The position numbers and the translations under genes are program-made. This document shows positions 1 to 8,104 of a stretch of 64,000 nucleotides of DNA, in pieces. Source of the stretch: JAQBQB01 sp963846925 (lineage in GTDB: Bacteria > Gemmatimonadota > Gemmatimonadetes > Gemmatimonadales > Gemmatimonadaceae); contig CAWJXW010000019.1 in assembly GCA_963846925.1 (NCBI GenBank), forward strand, positions 110,161 through 174,160, written 5' to 3'. Below the pieces are notes generated by a model. It saw only the letters and a program-made list of their open reading frames with translations, was not told where the DNA came from and did not search any database. Position 1 is the first letter of the stretch; every line of letters begins with the position of its first letter.

Positions 1-1
1 C

Positions 2-244
2 GAGGGCGGCTGTCAGGTGCCGATCGGCGCGCTGGCGGCGGCGAGCGACACCGGGCGAACGCTTTGGGGAGTGCTGTCTGACGTAAGCGGCCGCCGCGTC
101 GTGCGCGGCCAGATGCCGCTCGACGACTCGGCGCCGGAGCTGACCGGCGTACGGCTGGCCAACGACCTGCGGCACCGCGGCGGCAACGAGATTCTGGATT
201 CGCTGCGGCGCGCGGAGCATCTCCCCTCGCCGCAGCCGGAGTAG
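2..244 (+). CDS. hemC: Hydroxymethylbilane synthase, C-terminal part (window-edge partial)
   Basis: Only the last 80 codons are present; the 5' part lies outside the window. The visible protein opens with EGGCQVPIGALA, the conserved loop of porphobilinogen deaminase whose cysteine carries the dipyrromethane cofactor, and continues with a short C-terminal domain ending at TAG. The enzyme polymerises four porphobilinogens into hydroxymethylbilane in the cytoplasm. hemB, which makes porphobilinogen, lies about 1.1 kb downstream on the same strand, so a heme locus is interrupted here by the PadR and VOC genes. The assignment rests on the cofactor loop and on the hemB context. Confidence 0.9.
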   Translation, partial: EGGCQVPIGALAAASDTGRTLWGVLSDVSGRRVVRGQMPLDDSAPELTGVRLANDLRHRGGNEILDSLRRAEHLPSPQPE

Positions 245-245
245 C

Positions 246-857
246 TCACCCGGGACGGTGCCGGGCCGCGACGTCGTCGAGCCAGGCAAGCTCTATTTCG
301 AACTGTTTGATGCCGAGCCTCACGACGAGCGCCGCGTCGGAGGTGGGCGACGTCTCGGCGACTACCGCGTCCAGCGCGGCGCGGTCCTCCTCCAGCTCCT
401 GCTCGAGGAACTTCCGGCGGCGCGCGATCTGCGCCGCAAAGTCGCGCGGGCGGGCCTGCCACGACAGCACCATCCAAGTGAGGAACGGGTCGGGTGGGCG
501 CTGCGTGGACCACCGTGCCTGGGCCAGTGCGTCGGCGAGCATCCGGCGTCCGGACTCGCTCGGCTTGTACACGCGCCGCTCGGGACCCTGCGACGCGTCG
601 TCGTCGCGCGACGACACGATGTGTTTCGCCGCGGCGAGCTTGCGGAGCGAATAGTAGACCTGCGGCTTGGAGATGCTCGCCCACTTCTCGACCTGGCGCC
701 GCTCAAGCTCGGCCCACAGATCGTACCCGTGGCGCGGCCCCTCGCACAGCAGCGAGAGGACTACGAGGTCGGCCAGCGTGACGGCGCGGGTCTTGAGGTA
801 GCGGCGGCATGAGGCGGCGGCTCGTCGATCGGGGGCTTGACGTGCGACTAGTATCAT
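246..857 (-). CDS. PadR family transcriptional regulator
   Basis: This is a 203-residue protein with an N-terminal PadR winged helix at about residues 28-100 (LADLVVLSLLCEGPRHGYDL, then a helix-turn-helix with KPQVYYSLRKL) and a C-terminal helical dimerisation part (residues 115-200) typical of the larger PadR proteins. The only good in-frame start is the ATG at 857-855, which gives a 25-residue lead before the usual PadR beginning; that ATG lies inside a perfect palindrome. The VOC gene is divergent across about 30 bp. The arrangement suggests autorepression and control of the VOC gene. The effector is unknown. It converges with hemC, one base apart. Confidence 0.88.
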   Translation of the reverse strand: MILVARQAPDRRAAASCRRYLKTRAVTLADLVVLSLLCEGPRHGYDLWAELERRQVEKWASISKPQVYYSLRKLAAAKHIVSSRDDDASQGPERRVYKPSESGRRMLADALAQARWSTQRPPDPFLTWMVLSWQARPRDFAAQIARRRKFLEQELEEDRAALDAVVAETSPTSDAALVVRLGIKQFEIELAWLDDVAARHRPG

Positions 858-867
858 TTATACTAGT
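847..867. promoter_or_regulatory. Probable PadR operator, 8-bp perfect inverted repeat
   Basis: Arms ACTAGTAT (847-854) and ATACTAGT (860-867) flank the 5-bp centre CATTT. The repeat lies between the divergent PadR and VOC genes and covers the PadR start codon (855-857). It is AT-rich in an otherwise GC-rich region. A repressor bound here would block PadR initiation and probably the VOC promoter. The role is inferred from position and symmetry. Confidence 0.7.
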
Positions 868-888
868 GCCACCAACCCTAACGGACAA

Positions 889-1305
889 GTGCCAATGATG
901 ACCGCCGCCTCTCCAGTGATGCAAACGCTCGCCCCCGTCCTGATCGTCGACGCCGTCGAACCGTGCCTCGAGTTCTGGGCGACGAACCTGGGGTTCACCA
1001 AGGCGAACGAGGTGCCGGGGCCGGACGGGAAGTTGGTCTTCGCCAGCGTGAAGAAGGACGGCGTGGAGATCATGTACCAGACGCGCGCCAGCGTCGTCGC
1101 GGACAACCCCGCACAGGCCGCGGAGCTCACTGGCCACAGCGTGGGGCTGTTCCTCACCGTCGCTTCGATCGCGGACCTCGACGCGGCCGAGCACGCGCTC
1201 GCCGCGGCGCCAGTCGTGAAGCCAAGACATCAGACGTTCTACGGATCGACGGAGTTTTACGTCCGCGAACCCGGGGGCAACGTCGTGGGATTCGCTTCGT
1301 TTTAA
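889..1305 (+). CDS. VOC (glyoxalase/bleomycin-resistance fold) family protein
   Basis: The protein is 138 residues, the usual size of one vicinal-oxygen-chelate module with two beta-alpha-beta-beta-beta repeats. Visible signatures are APVLIVDAVEPCLEFWATNL at the start and FYVREPGGNVVGFASF at the end, where the EPGGN turn and final beta strand are typical. The start may be GTG 889 or ATG 895/898. Substrate cannot be read from the sequence; relatives include glyoxalases, dioxygenases and antibiotic-binding proteins. It is divergent from a PadR regulator with a shared palindrome, so it is probably the regulated target, perhaps a detoxification or sequestering protein. Confidence 0.85.
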   Translation: MPMMTAASPVMQTLAPVLIVDAVEPCLEFWATNLGFTKANEVPGPDGKLVFASVKKDGVEIMYQTRASVVADNPAQAAELTGHSVGLFLTVASIADLDAAEHALAAAPVVKPRHQTFYGSTEFYVREPGGNVVGFASF

Positions 1306-1322
1306 GAGAAGCATCTGAAAAG

Positions 1323-1354
1323 CCTCGGCTTGCGGCCGTCGGCCGCAGGCCGAG
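1323..1354 (+). terminator. Hairpin terminator between VOC gene and hemB
   Basis: The GC-rich inverted repeat pairs CTCGGC (1324-1329) with GCCGAG (1349-1354) and GCGGCC (1332-1337) with GGCCGC (1341-1346) around a 3-nt loop. It is followed by TTAGTTTCT, a weak T-rich tail. It would separate VOC transcription from the hemB operon. Confidence 0.6.
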
Positions 1355-1370
1355 TTAGTTTCTCTGGGCC

Positions 1371-2360
1371 ATGCCCGAATTCCCGGCCTATCGTCCGCGC
1401 CGTCTCCGTCGTACCGAGGCGCTTCGTCGCCTCGTTCGCGAGACGTCGCTCCGTGCGTCGCAGCTCGTGCTGCCGCTGTTCGTGCGGTCGGGTGCCAAGG
1501 TCCGAAAGCCGATCGAGTCGATGCCGGGCGTGTTTCAGACCTCGATCGACGAGATGCTGATCGATGCGCGGATCGCGGCGCACGCCGGGATCGGCGGGGT
1601 CATTCTGTTCGGCATTCCCGACCACAAGGACGCGACGGGGTCGGAGGCATGGAACGACGAGGCGCCGGTACAGCAGGCGGTGCGCGCGCTCAAGCGCGAC
1701 GTCCCCGATCTCGTCGTGATCACCGACGTGTGTCTGTGCGAGTACACGGAGCACGGGCATTGCGGCGTGCTCCACGAGGGCGTCGTCGACAACGATGCGA
1801 CGCTCGAGCTGCTCGCGCGCGAAGCGGTCTCGCACGCGCGCGCCGGCGCGGACATCGTCGCGCCGAGCGACATGATGGACGGGCGCGTGCGGGCGATTCG
1901 AGCGGCGCTCGATGAAAACGGATTCACCGACACGCCGATTCTGAGCTACGCGGCCAAGTTCGCCGGCCCGTTCTACGGGCCGTTCCGCGAAGCGGCGGAG
2001 TCGACGCCGCAGGTCGGCGACCGGCGCGGCTACCAGATGGACGCCGGCAACTCGGACGAAGCGCTGCGCGAAGTGCGGCTCGACATCGAGGAAGGCGCGG
2101 ACATGGTGATGGTCAAGCCGGCGGGGCCGTTCCTCGACATCATCCATCGCGTGAAGCACGAGACCGGCTATCCGCTCGCCGCGTTTCAGGTGAGCGGCGA
2201 GTACACTATGATTCAGGCAGCCGCGCAGCGCGGCTGGATCGACGGGGAGCGCGTGATGATGGACTCGCTCCTCGGCATTCGGCGGGCCGGCGCGGACGTG
2301 ATCATCACGTATTTCGCGCGCGAAGCCGCGAAGCTGCTCAACTCCGGCGCTCTCACATGA
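1371..2360 (+). CDS. hemB: Delta-aminolevulinic acid dehydratase (porphobilinogen synthase)
   Basis: The protein has 329 residues, normal for HemB, and condenses two 5-aminolevulinates into porphobilinogen in the cytoplasm. The two Schiff-base lysines are visible in YAAKFAGPFYGPF (Lys196) and MVMVKPAGPFLDI (Lys249). Residues 119-132, DVCLCEYTEHGHCG, contain the cysteine triad (Cys121, Cys123, Cys131) of zinc-dependent enzymes rather than the aspartate-rich site of magnesium-type ones. The stop overlaps the next gene by 4 bp (ATGA), making hemB the first gene of a three-gene operon. Confidence 0.97.
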   Translation: MPEFPAYRPRRLRRTEALRRLVRETSLRASQLVLPLFVRSGAKVRKPIESMPGVFQTSIDEMLIDARIAAHAGIGGVILFGIPDHKDATGSEAWNDEAPVQQAVRALKRDVPDLVVITDVCLCEYTEHGHCGVLHEGVVDNDATLELLAREAVSHARAGADIVAPSDMMDGRVRAIRAALDENGFTDTPILSYAAKFAGPFYGPFREAAESTPQVGDRRGYQMDAGNSDEALREVRLDIEEGADMVMVKPAGPFLDIIHRVKHETGYPLAAFQVSGEYTMIQAAAQRGWIDGERVMMDSLLGIRRAGADVIITYFAREAAKLLNSGALT

Positions 2361-3412
2361 AGCATCGCACTTTTCCCGGCACCGACATTCGCGTGAGCGA
2401 AGTCGGGTTCGGCACGTGGACCATCTCCACCGGTTGGTGGGGCGACAAGACCGACGCCGACGCCGTGGCCATGCTGCGCCGCGCGCTCGACGACCATGGC
2501 GTCACGTTCTTCGACGCCGCCGACGCCTACGGCAACGGCCGCGCGGAACGGCAGATCGCCGAGGCGTTTCGCGGGCGTCGCGACGAGGTCGTGATCGCGA
2601 CGAAGGTCGGCTACGACATCTATGACGCCGCCGCGCAGACTGCGCGGCGTGGACAGTCGGAGCTGCCGATGCGCACCGACCCGGCGTTCCTGCGCTTCGC
2701 CGTGGACAAGTGCCTCGAGCGCCTCGAGACCGACTACATCGACGTGCTCCAGCTCCACAACGCGAAGATGGAGCACGTGCTCGACCGCGAGCTGTGGGAC
2801 ACGATGCGGCAGCTCAAGCGCGAGGGAAAGATTCGCGCGTGGGGCGCCGCGTTCGGTCCGGCTATCGGTTGGTTGTACGAAGCCGTGGACCTCCTGGAGC
2901 GCGAGCCGGACATCGACACGATTCAGATGATCTGGAACGTGCTCGAGCAGCATCCCGGCACGGCGATGATCGAGGCCGCCAAGGCGCACGCGCCGAACTG
3001 CTGCTTCAACATCCGCGTGACGCACGCGTCGGGGATGCTCGAGGGGAAGTACACCGAGGACACGGTGTTTCCGGAGAACGACCATCGCCGCCATCGCCCG
3101 CGGTCGTGGCTCGTCAACGGCATCAAGAAGGTCAAGACGCTCGACTTCCTCACGAAGCGCATGACGCTGGGCCAGGCCGCGCTCAAGTGGCTGCTCGCCG
3201 AGCCGCGCGTCGTGACGACGCTGCCGAACATCTACGACGACGAGCAGCTGGCCGAGTTCGCCGCGGCGAGCGACGCGCCGGACCTGTCGCCGACGGATCT
3301 GGAGCACGTGGCCGAGTTGGCCGCCATGAACTTCGGCGTCGACGAGCCGCCGATGTCGTACAAGGGAACGATGACGCGTGACGGCGGGGGCGTCGCCTCG
3401 CGCGCGTCGTGA
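2357..3412 (+). CDS. Aldo/keto reductase family oxidoreductase
   Basis: This is a 351-residue TIM-barrel aldo/keto reductase. The N-terminal GFGTW strand, the catalytic aspartate and tyrosine in FFDAADAYGNGRAE, the lysine in VIATKVG and the LQLHN strand with the histidine region are all present. The C-terminal third carries the LTKRMTLGQAALKWLLAEP helix typical of the family's NADP(H)-binding end. Substrate is unknown. It overlaps hemB by 4 bp upstream and ppa by 4 bp downstream, so it is co-transcribed with both. Confidence 0.92.
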   Translation: MKHRTFPGTDIRVSEVGFGTWTISTGWWGDKTDADAVAMLRRALDDHGVTFFDAADAYGNGRAERQIAEAFRGRRDEVVIATKVGYDIYDAAAQTARRGQSELPMRTDPAFLRFAVDKCLERLETDYIDVLQLHNAKMEHVLDRELWDTMRQLKREGKIRAWGAAFGPAIGWLYEAVDLLEREPDIDTIQMIWNVLEQHPGTAMIEAAKAHAPNCCFNIRVTHASGMLEGKYTEDTVFPENDHRRHRPRSWLVNGIKKVKTLDFLTKRMTLGQAALKWLLAEPRVVTTLPNIYDDEQLAEFAAASDAPDLSPTDLEHVAELAAMNFGVDEPPMSYKGTMTRDGGGVASRAS

Positions 3413-3951
3413 TCCATTTCTGGCACGACCTTCCGCCGGGCCCGCACCCGCCGGAAGAGATCACCGCCGTCATCGAGATCCCGTTCGGCAGCCGCAACAA
3501 GTACGAGCTCGACAAGAAGACCGGCATCATCAAGCTGGACCGCGTGCTGTATTCCGCGGTCCACTATCCCGGCGACTACGGTCTCATCCCGCGCACGCTG
3601 CACGAGGACGGCGATCCGCTCGACGTGCTCGTGCTGGTGAAGGAACAGACCTTTCCCGGGTGCATGATCGACGTGCGCCCGCTGGGCGTCCTTCGCATGC
3701 GCGACCGCGGCGAGCCGGACGACAAGATCCTCGCGGTCGCGTTGAGAGATCCGTATTACGAGGAGGTGTTCGACATCGCGGACATTCCGCGGCACGTGTT
3801 GACGGAAGTGCAGTACTTCTTCTCGACGTACAAGGATCTCGAGGGGAAGCGGGTGCAGATCGAAGGGTGGGGGAAGAGCGAAGAGGCGATGAAGGTGATC
3901 AAGGATTCGATCGCGCGGTACGACGCGGCGTACATGAGGCTCGGGCCCTAG
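3409..3951 (+). CDS. ppa: Inorganic pyrophosphatase, family I
   Basis: The protein is 180 residues, typical for bacterial soluble pyrophosphatase. Signature elements are EIPFGSRNKYELDKKTG near the N terminus, YPGDYGLIPRTL, and the metal-binding run DGDPLDVLVL that holds the catalytic aspartates. It hydrolyses the pyrophosphate released by biosynthetic reactions. The start is GTG at 3409, overlapping the aldo/keto reductase stop (GTGA). Co-transcription with hemB is unusual but gives no specific functional link. Confidence 0.96.
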   Translation: MIHFWHDLPPGPHPPEEITAVIEIPFGSRNKYELDKKTGIIKLDRVLYSAVHYPGDYGLIPRTLHEDGDPLDVLVLVKEQTFPGCMIDVRPLGVLRMRDRGEPDDKILAVALRDPYYEEVFDIADIPRHVLTEVQYFFSTYKDLEGKRVQIEGWGKSEEAMKVIKDSIARYDAAYMRLGP

Positions 3952-4082
3952 AGAAAAGGCGGGGGATCCTGGCCGGGGAACGACGCGGGATCGCGGCCAA
4001 CGACGCTCCTCCCGGCTGAGGGGTCACGTGGTGCGCTCGAAATCAGGAACAGACGCCCGACATCTGACAACAGACCAGCTCT

Positions 4083-4095
4083 CGCCAGGCTGGCG
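4083..4095. terminator. Short palindrome downstream of the LiaF-like gene
   Basis: The repeat CGCCAG-G-CTGGCG is perfect. It lies 5 bp past the minus-strand LiaF-like stop, where it may end that transcript, and about 130 bp past the ppa stop. The rest of 3952-4100 shows only scattered short GC repeats. No T-tract is present, so termination is uncertain. Confidence 0.35.
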
Positions 4096-4100
4096 CCTTA

Positions 4101-4754
4101 CTACTCGTCGTCCTCGTCGTCGTCCAGCTCGATGAGCGCATCTTCACGTCGGCGCACGACGACCTTCACTTCGGCCATGAACGCGGTGCCCGTGAGGCGC
4201 AGCGTCGGCCCGTGACGCCTCGTTCCTTCGGCGTCCATCTCGTCGGCCTTGCTCACCACGCTGGCCATGATCGCGTGCATCTCGTTGATCACGCGCATCT
4301 CGGGTGGCACGATGATCTTGCACGCCGCCCAGAACGACCGGACGTGAAACTCCGCGCCACCCGGCGGCATCACGGCGCTCGTCAGGTCGATCTTCGTGTC
4401 GGCCATCAGGGCGACGACGTCCAGGCGCTGCGGCACGACCCACCGGCCCGTTCGCTTCGACTCGCTCATCACGGCGAGGAGGCGTGAATTCGGAGCCGGG
4501 AGGTCCGACGTCCCGTAGTCCATCCGCGCGTTCGACACCGGACCGGACGATGGTCGCGCCGTCGCGGGGAGCTGCGAGACGCGGAGGTCGGACGTGATGG
4601 CGTCCAGCTCGGAGACGCTCGCCGCCTTGTAAACCTGCTCGATCCGCCGCTCGAGCTCGTCGAGCGACAGATCGTCGTTGGCGAAGTGCTGCGAGAGCTC
4701 GCTGATCTTCTGCTCGCGTGCGCGCGACAGCGTGGGGAGCGGAGCGTCGGCCAT
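4101..4754 (-). CDS. DUF1707 / LiaF-like cell-wall stress protein
   Basis: The protein has 217 residues. Residues 8-60 (SRAREQKISELSQHFANDDL, then a LDELERRIEQVYKA helix) form a DUF1707-type SHOCT-like module. Residues 95-205 (VAL...TKIDLTSAVMPPGGAEFHVR... and ...GTAFMAEVKVVVR) resemble the beta-helical C-terminal domain of LiaF/YvqF cell-wall-active antibiotic response proteins. No signal peptide or membrane segment is visible, so it is probably cytoplasmic or membrane-associated. The end is strongly acidic (ELDDDEDDE). In Firmicutes such proteins modulate envelope-stress kinases; the role here is unknown. Confidence 0.8.
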   Translation of the reverse strand: MADAPLPTLSRAREQKISELSQHFANDDLSLDELERRIEQVYKAASVSELDAITSDLRVSQLPATARPSSGPVSNARMDYGTSDLPAPNSRLLAVMSESKRTGRWVVPQRLDVVALMADTKIDLTSAVMPPGGAEFHVRSFWAACKIIVPPEMRVINEMHAIMASVVSKADEMDAEGTRRHGPTLRLTGTAFMAEVKVVVRRREDALIELDDDEDDE

Positions 4755-4789
4755 GCGACAAAGATATGAGTTGGACCCGCGACCCGCCC

Positions 4790-5485
4790 TTACGCCGCCG
4801 GGGCAGGCGGCGTCTCGTCGCGCAGGAACAGACGGTCGTAGAGCAGCGCCGCCACGATCCCGCCGAGGATCGGCCCGATCCAGTACGCCGTTTGTCCCTC
4901 GAAGACGTGCGTGACCACCGCCGGCCCGAACGAGCGAGCCGGGTTCATCGATCCACCGGTGAGCGGCCCGATGGCGAGGATGTCGGCCGCGATCGTAAGA
5001 CCGATCGCCATGCCGCCGAGCTTGGGCCCGCGCTTGTCGACCGCGGTGCCGAAGACCACGAAGACGAGGAAGAACGTCGCGATCGCCTCGAGTCCGATGG
5101 CCTGCAACAGAGACGTGTCGGCCGAGATGCGCTGTCCGCCGAGCAGCGTCGCCTGCGCCACGGCCGAGGGCATCAGCGCCTTGAGCATGTACGCCGCGAT
5201 GATCGCGCCGAGGAACTGCGCGATCCAGTGAATCACGGCCATCATCGGGTCGATCCGCCCCGTGACGAGAAATCCCGTCGTGACGGCGGGATTCAGATGG
5301 CCGCCCGAGATGGCCATCGTCGCACTGACCAGGAGTGCCAGGATGAGCCCATGGGCGAGCGCCACGCTGAGAACGGTCGCCTGCGACTGGACCAGCGGGC
5401 TCGTGATGATGGTTGCGCCGCCGATGAACACGAGCGCGAACGTCCCGACGAATTCGGCCACGAAATGCCGCCAGGTATCTCTCAT
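4790..5485 (-). CDS. Aquaporin family channel (MIP)
   Basis: This 231-residue membrane protein has six transmembrane helices and the two aquaporin half-helices GGHLNPAVTTG and GGSMNPARSFGPAV. The second NPA is followed by RSFGP rather than the RD of glycerol facilitators, so it looks like a water channel (AqpZ-type). It transports water and possibly small neutral solutes across the inner membrane. It is encoded just upstream of the LiaF-like gene on the same strand, 35 bp apart. Confidence 0.93.
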   Translation of the reverse strand: MRDTWRHFVAEFVGTFALVFIGGATIITSPLVQSQATVLSVALAHGLILALLVSATMAISGGHLNPAVTTGFLVTGRIDPMMAVIHWIAQFLGAIIAAYMLKALMPSAVAQATLLGGQRISADTSLLQAIGLEAIATFFLVFVVFGTAVDKRGPKLGGMAIGLTIAADILAIGPLTGGSMNPARSFGPAVVTHVFEGQTAYWIGPILGGIVAALLYDRLFLRDETPPAPAA

Positions 5486-5522
5486 TTGTTCGTTCCGAGC
5501 TGAGGGTGCAGGGGAAGCACGA

Positions 5523-5548
5523 CGCCGCGGCTTAGGGGGGCCGCGGCG
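5523..5548. terminator. Perfect 9-bp stem hairpin between aquaporin start and ketosynthase stop
   Basis: CGCCGCGGC (5523-5531) pairs with GCCGCGGCG (5540-5548) around an 8-nt loop. It lies 36 bp downstream of the minus-strand ketosynthase stop, so it may end the biosynthetic operon and insulate the aquaporin gene. It has no T-run. Confidence 0.5.
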
Positions 5549-5583
5549 CTGTAACTATACCATCATCGGGTCTCGCCCGCCCC

Positions 5584-6825
5584 TCAGTCGGCGCGTTTCA
5601 GCACCAAGGCCGCGTTGATCCCGCCGAACCCGAAGGAATTGTTCAGGATGTAGTCGACGCGCGATTCGCGGCCGACGCCCGGGATGTAATCCAGGTCGCA
5701 TCCGTCGTCCGGGTCCTCGAGGTTGAGCGTCGGCGGCAGCCACTCGTGCTCGAGGGCCATGGCGCAAATGGCCGTCTCCATCGCCCCCGACGCGCCGAGC
5801 GCGTGGCCGTAGTAGGCTTTCGTGCTGCTCACCTGGAGCTTGGGCGCGTGATCGCCGAAGACGGTCCTGATCGCGCGCGTTTCCGTCGGGTCGTTGAGCG
5901 GCGTGCTGCTGCCGTGCGCGTTGACGTACTCGATCTCGTGCGGCTCGACGCGCGCGTCCTTGAGCGCGCCGCGCATGGCGCGCGCGGCCTGCGATCCGTC
6001 CGGCCGCGGTGCCGTCATGTGGTGCGCGTCGTTGCAGAACGCGTAGCCGCAGACTTCGGCGTAGATGTGCGCCCCGCGAGCCTTGGCGCGCTCGTATTCC
6101 TCGAGGACGACCACGGCCGCGCCTTCGCCCATCACGAATCCGTCGCGGTCGCGATCGAACGGGCGCGACGCGTGCACCGGATCGTCGTTGCGCGTCGACA
6201 TGGCGCGAATCAGCGCGAACGCGCCGAAGCACAGCTGGTTGAGCGGCGCTTCGACGCCGCCGCAGATCATCACGTCCGCGTAGTCGTCGCGAATCTCCCG
6301 GAATCCTTGGCCGATCCCCATCGTGCCCGATGCGCAGCTCATCGCGTTGGTGCTGTTCGGTCCCTGCGCGCCGAACTCGATCGCCACGTTGCAGCTCGCC
6401 GCGCCGGCGAAAACGTTCGTCGCCAGCGAGACCGCGACGTTCTTGATTCCCTGCGTGAGAAACACGCCGAACTGCTCTTCGGCGAATCCGACGCCGCCGA
6501 GCGCGCTTCCCATCATCGAGCCGACGCGCTCGCGATCCTCCACCGCCATGTCGAGGTGCGCGTCCTCGATGGCGAGCCGCGAGCACGCGACGGTGAATTG
6601 GCCGAAGCGGTCGAGGCGCTTGACCTTTCGTTCTTCGATGAAATCGCTCGGATGAAAATCGATCTCGGCGGCGATCTGGCTGCGGTAGATCGAGGCGTCG
6701 AAGCGGGTGACCGAACGCACGGCCGAGCGGCGAGCCAGCAGGCCCTGCCACAGGGCGTCGCGCGTGATGCCGATCGGCGTCAGCGCGCCGATCCCGGTGA
6801 TCGCTACTCGTCGACGATCAGCCAC
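5584..6825 (-). CDS. 3-oxoacyl-[acyl-carrier-protein] synthase II-like ketosynthase
   Basis: With a GTG start at 6825 the protein has 413 residues, beginning VADRRRVAITGIGALTPIG as KAS II enzymes do. The catalytic cysteine is in MSCASGTMGIGQG, the first histidine in NAHGSSTPLND, the second in YYGHALGASGAMET, and the C-terminal NNSFGFGGINAALVL loop is intact. It condenses malonyl-ACP with an acyl or starter thioester. It ends an operon with an SRPBCC cyclase, a methyltransferase and flavin enzymes and overlaps the cyclase by 8 bp. No acyl carrier protein or ketoreductase is nearby. That suggests a specialised ketosynthase rather than housekeeping fabF, but the substrate is unknown. Confidence 0.9.
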   Translation of the reverse strand: MADRRRVAITGIGALTPIGITRDALWQGLLARRSAVRSVTRFDASIYRSQIAAEIDFHPSDFIEERKVKRLDRFGQFTVACSRLAIEDAHLDMAVEDRERVGSMMGSALGGVGFAEEQFGVFLTQGIKNVAVSLATNVFAGAASCNVAIEFGAQGPNSTNAMSCASGTMGIGQGFREIRDDYADVMICGGVEAPLNQLCFGAFALIRAMSTRNDDPVHASRPFDRDRDGFVMGEGAAVVVLEEYERAKARGAHIYAEVCGYAFCNDAHHMTAPRPDGSQAARAMRGALKDARVEPHEIEYVNAHGSSTPLNDPTETRAIRTVFGDHAPKLQVSSTKAYYGHALGASGAMETAICAMALEHEWLPPTLNLEDPDDGCDLDYIPGVGRESRVDYILNNSFGFGGINAALVLKRAD

Positions 6826-7381
6826 CCGACACCTCGCTCGAAGAAACGACGCTGGACTCGGCTTCGGCGGTATGTTCGGCCGCGCGCCCGAGTCCGGCAA
6901 GAGTGCGCGACGCGATGCCGTGCACAAATACCGGCCCGATGACTCCATGGGCCGCGATTCCACCAATCACTGGCCACGTGGGCCCGTTCCACACGTGTAC
7001 GATGCGGACGAGCGTGCCGGCTTCATGTGGGGCGAAGGTCCACTCGACATCCATCCCCGCCGTGATGCCACGAACGTGCCGAAAGCGAATCGAACCGCGC
7101 GCCGTGCTCGACGGTGTCTTCACGGCCATGAGCGACGTCCACCACGTGGGCCAATCGACGGGCCCGAAGGGACGGTTCGCCGACATCTCGACAGTCCCTC
7201 CGCCATCGCCGCGCCGTTCGAGAAAACGAACGTATCGGTAGTGAGGCAAGTGGATCGGCCAGCGTTCGACGTCGGCCGCAAGCGAGAAGATTCGAGCGGC
7301 CGGCGCGCGCACGACGAGCTCGTCGACCGTCTGGAGCGATCGGTCGGTCGGCATCGGGCCGAGGTCGAGCGGCTCCTTCAC
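6818..7381 (-). CDS. SRPBCC family polyketide cyclase/aromatase-like protein
   Basis: This is a protein of up to 187 residues with the helix-grip fold pattern of START/Bet v1 cyclases: VDELVVRAPAARIFSLAADV opens the domain, WPIHLPHYRYVRFL follows, and VEWTFAPHEAGTLVRIVHVW forms late strands. A C-terminal helix contains IASRTLAGLGRAAE. Start may be GTG 7381 (GTGA overlap with the methyltransferase stop) or ATG 7354. In type II polyketide pathways such proteins guide ring closure of poly-beta-keto chains. Placement directly before a ketosynthase supports that role. Confidence 0.82.
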   Translation of the reverse strand: MKEPLDLGPMPTDRSLQTVDELVVRAPAARIFSLAADVERWPIHLPHYRYVRFLERRGDGGGTVEMSANRPFGPVDWPTWWTSLMAVKTPSSTARGSIRFRHVRGITAGMDVEWTFAPHEAGTLVRIVHVWNGPTWPVIGGIAAHGVIGPVFVHGIASRTLAGLGRAAEHTAEAESSVVSSSEVSGG

Positions 7382-8088
7382 GACGCGCTCGCCGCTTCAG
7401 AACGGGTCCAGCGCGCCGTGAGGCGAAAGCCAAGCCGCCGGCTGACTCGGGGTGAGGCACCCGTCGCCGCGTTCACGTGACGTCTGAGCTCCCCGGCCGT
7501 GAAGCCGCGAAGCACCGAGACGACGCCGTCGTGTCGCGTGATGGGATGAAAACACAGCGGAAACGAAACGAGCCAGAAGCCAGCCGCGGCGAACCAACTG
7601 CGGCGCAAATCGCACACGATGACCGCGCGTCGCGCCACCCGATGCAGCTCGCGCAGCAGACGCTCGACGTCCGCGTCCGCGAAGTGGTGGAGCAGCTGCG
7701 AACACATCGCGACGTCCACACTCCCGTCACGGAAGGGAAGCGCGAGCGCGTCGGCGCAGACCATGCCCGTCGTCGTACCACGTGCTGTCGCCAGCAGCGA
7801 CAGCGCGCCGTCGACGCCGATCGTCGTCAAACTGCCGCCCGACTTGCGAACGTCGCGCGTCGCTCCGGCCAGGATGTCGGCCAGGCCCGTGCCGACGTCG
7901 AGGAGGATCATGTTGTCGCGCGGCGCGATCACAGCGCGGAGCTCCGTCAGCGCGGCGCGCAGACCGCCGAGCCACACGTTCGAACGACGGATGTCGTCCT
8001 GCGCGCGGTGGCGGTCGTGTGCGTCTACGCGCGGGTCGTCGAGGAGCTCGACACCGCGACGCCTGGCGGGCGTCAGCACGAAGCCCAA
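7378..8088 (-). CDS. Class I SAM-dependent methyltransferase
   Basis: The core Rossmann methyltransferase motifs are clear: ILLDVGTGLADILAG (SAM motif I), GVDGALSLLATAR (motif II), VCADALALPFRDGSVDVAMC (motif III) and LLHHFADADVERLLRELHRV (post-motif). The C-terminal part contains FWLVSFPLCFHP and a FTAGELRRHVNAAT cap. The start is uncertain: TTG 8088 gives about 236 residues and GTG 8079 is an alternative. The open frame continues upstream but there reads through the flavin reductase gene. It probably methylates the product of the neighbouring biosynthetic genes. It overlaps the cyclase by 4 bp. Confidence 0.82.
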   Translation of the reverse strand: MGFVLTPARRRGVELLDDPRVDAHDRHRAQDDIRRSNVWLGGLRAALTELRAVIAPRDNMILLDVGTGLADILAGATRDVRKSGGSLTTIGVDGALSLLATARGTTTGMVCADALALPFRDGSVDVAMCSQLLHHFADADVERLLRELHRVARRAVIVCDLRRSWFAAAGFWLVSFPLCFHPITRHDGVVSVLRGFTAGELRRHVNAATGASPRVSRRLGFRLTARWTRSEAASAS

Positions 8089-8104
8089 CTTCCCGTTCTC
8101 GTGG

